Shown here one piece after another: positions 5,075 through 5,906 of a stretch of 5,906 bases of DNA; position 1 is the stretch's first letter; the number at the start of each line of letters is the position of its first letter. The position numbers were made by a program, and so were the translations under genes. This stretch comes from Clostridium sp. CAG:1024. Its GTDB lineage: Bacteria; Bacillota; Clostridia; Christensenellales; CAG-138. Where the stretch lies: NCBI GenBank assembly GCA_000432015.1, contig HF985530.1, positions 5,119 to 11,024 on the forward strand, given 5' to 3'. A model generated the notes under the pieces. That model was not told where the DNA came from and made no database searches. It saw only the letters and a program-made list of their open reading frames with translations.

Positions 5075-5776
5075 TCAAACCGAAAACAGCGAAACCAACT
5101 CCGACAGCGTGTCCACGACGAACTCCGCTTCGCCCGCTGCAGGCATCCCGCTGCCTCGCTTGTAGTAGCAGGTGTGCATACCGTATTCCCTGCCGCCTGC
5201 AATATCCGAGGACAGGCGATCACCCAGCATGAGCGTTTCCGACGGGAGAATGGGCAAAGCGCGTCCCGCGTTCAGACGGGAGAACGCCGTCTCAAAAAAT
5301 GCCCGTGCGGGCTTAGCCGCGCCAATATCCTCCGAAATAAAGCAAAAGGAAAAATATCGCGCCATGTCTGCAAGCGCCAGCCGATGCAGCTGCTGCTCCA
5401 GGGGGCCGTTGCTCGCGACGCAGAGGATCGTGTTTCCGTACAGACGCTCGAGGAGCGCATAGGCCCCGGGCTCCGGAATCGCGCTCTCGTGCAGCGCGCC
5501 GCGGAAATAGCGCTCAAACGTCGGACCGTCAAACGAAATGCCGAGCGCACGGAATACATTGTTCCAGCGCATTTGCTGAAGCGTTTGAAAATCCAGCGCG
5601 CCCTGCTCGAGACGCTGCCAGAGACTGTCGTTTTCCCTTGTGAACACATCGTACATATCCGGTGTGTAGGCGGGCAGACCGAAATGGGCGAATCCCTCCG
5701 CCATCGTCTGCTTCACATAGCCGTCAAAGCTCAAAAGCGTATTGTCAATGTCTACGAAGACTGCCTTGTATCGCAT
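5075..5776 (-). CDS. HAD-superfamily hydrolase, YjjG/YfnB-type pyrimidine 5'-nucleotidase
   Basis: The predicted 233-residue protein carries all four HAD motifs: D9-x-D11-x-T13 (VDIDNTLL), S122-N123-G124 (motif II, CVASNG), K155 (motif III, GAAKP) and G185-D186-x4-D191 (motif IV, MLGDRLSSD). D9 would be the phosphorylated nucleophile, D11 the acid/base, and D186/D191 would hold Mg2+. The helical cap between motifs I and II contains 'SLWQRLEQGALDFQTLQQMR', and motif III is preceded by 'FISEDIGAAKP', close to what I know of the YjjG/YfnB family of non-canonical pyrimidine nucleotidases, which have house-cleaning roles. Length is typical for that family (about 225-235). The start is the ATG at 5776-5774 because GAGGAA lies just upstream; the upstream ATGs at 5797 and 5788 lack a ribosome site. 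It sits 56 bases after the end of the next minus-strand gene with no terminator between, so co-transcription is likely. Confidence 0.88.
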   Translation of the reverse strand: MRYKAVFVDIDNTLLSFDGYVKQTMAEGFAHFGLPAYTPDMYDVFTRENDSLWQRLEQGALDFQTLQQMRWNNVFRALGISFDGPTFERYFRGALHESAIPEPGAYALLERLYGNTILCVASNGPLEQQLHRLALADMARYFSFCFISEDIGAAKPARAFFETAFSRLNAGRALPILPSETLMLGDRLSSDIAGGREYGMHTCYYKRGSGMPAAGEAEFVVDTLSELVSLFSV

Positions 5777-5780
5777 GGGG

Positions 5781-5786
5781 TTCCTC
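5781..5786 (-). promoter_or_regulatory. Ribosome binding site of the HAD gene
   Basis: GAGGAA on the minus strand is 4 bases before the ATG at 5776-5774, and selects it over the in-frame ATGs at 5797 and 5788. The spacing is slightly short but workable. Confidence 0.6.
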
Positions 5787-5832
5787 ATATCATGCATGCG
5801 CGCTCGTCGGCCGCACGGGGCAGGGAAAGCCG

Positions 5833-5906
5833 TTAGCGGAACAGCGAGATCGCGTCCTTGATCGTCTTTTCGTATGCCTCGCGGCCGTACTTGTCCACCT
5901 CGGCGC
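5833..5906 (-). CDS. Unidentified protein, C-terminal 23 codons only
   Basis: The minus-strand frame ending in TAA at 5835-5833 reads AEVDKYGREAYEKTIKDAIS, then LFR and stop. It looks like a charged C-terminal amphipathic helix with codon use like the neighbouring genes, which supports a real gene end rather than a chance frame. The fragment is too short for me to assign a family. It lies upstream of the HAD gene in the same direction with a 56-base gap. Confidence 0.6.
   Translation of the reverse strand, partial: AEVDKYGREAYEKTIKDAISLFR

Noticed and set aside
4832..5836. 334-codon plus-strand open frame across the HAD gene
   Set aside because: It lies antisense to a gene with four intact HAD motifs, crosses the minus-strand terminator, and its product has no recognisable domain.

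Overview
The window reads as a piece of a moderately GC-rich, Gram-positive-like bacterial chromosome, most plausibly an anaerobic clostridial lineage such as Christensenellales or Oscillospirales. The reasons are strong AGGA-type ribosome binding sites, sigma-A-like promoters in AT-rich spacers, a YjjG/YfnB-type HAD nucleotidase, a CofE-like gene, and a large secreted protein built from bacterial Ig-like and SH3 domains. The taxonomic placement is inference; no rRNA or marker gene is present.

Layout. (1) Positions 1-155, minus strand: the first 51 codons of a CofE-like (F420-0:glutamate ligase family) gene, with a good RBS, a candidate promoter and an inverted repeat near its predicted transcription start. 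(2) Positions 156-884: a long non-coding spacer. It is AT-rich next to the genes and GC-rich in the middle (about 255-640), with several small hairpins and a plausible promoter just before the next gene. (3) Positions 885-4646, plus strand: one 1253-residue secreted protein that fills two thirds of the window. It has a signal peptide, about ten tandem group-3-like bacterial Ig domains, two group-2-like Ig domains, an SH3 domain, a Gly/Thr/Pro linker and a second SH3 domain. It appears monocistronic and ends at a strong intrinsic terminator. (4) Positions 4647-5074: a convergent spacer with one terminator per strand. (5) Positions 5075-5776, minus strand: an intact HAD-family nucleotidase of the YjjG/YfnB type. 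(6) Positions 5833-5906, minus strand: the last 23 codons of an unidentified gene, 56 bases upstream of the HAD gene and probably in the same transcript.

Nothing shows that the genes form one pathway. The Ig/SH3 protein is a stand-alone surface or secreted unit with housekeeping-type genes on both sides. The most notable content is that protein: its long Ig array, the lack of any standard sorting signal, nine cysteines in an exported chain, and a 26-base exact nucleotide repeat shared by two of its Ig units. No convincing new multi-gene system, mobile element, CRISPR array, tRNA or rRNA was seen.
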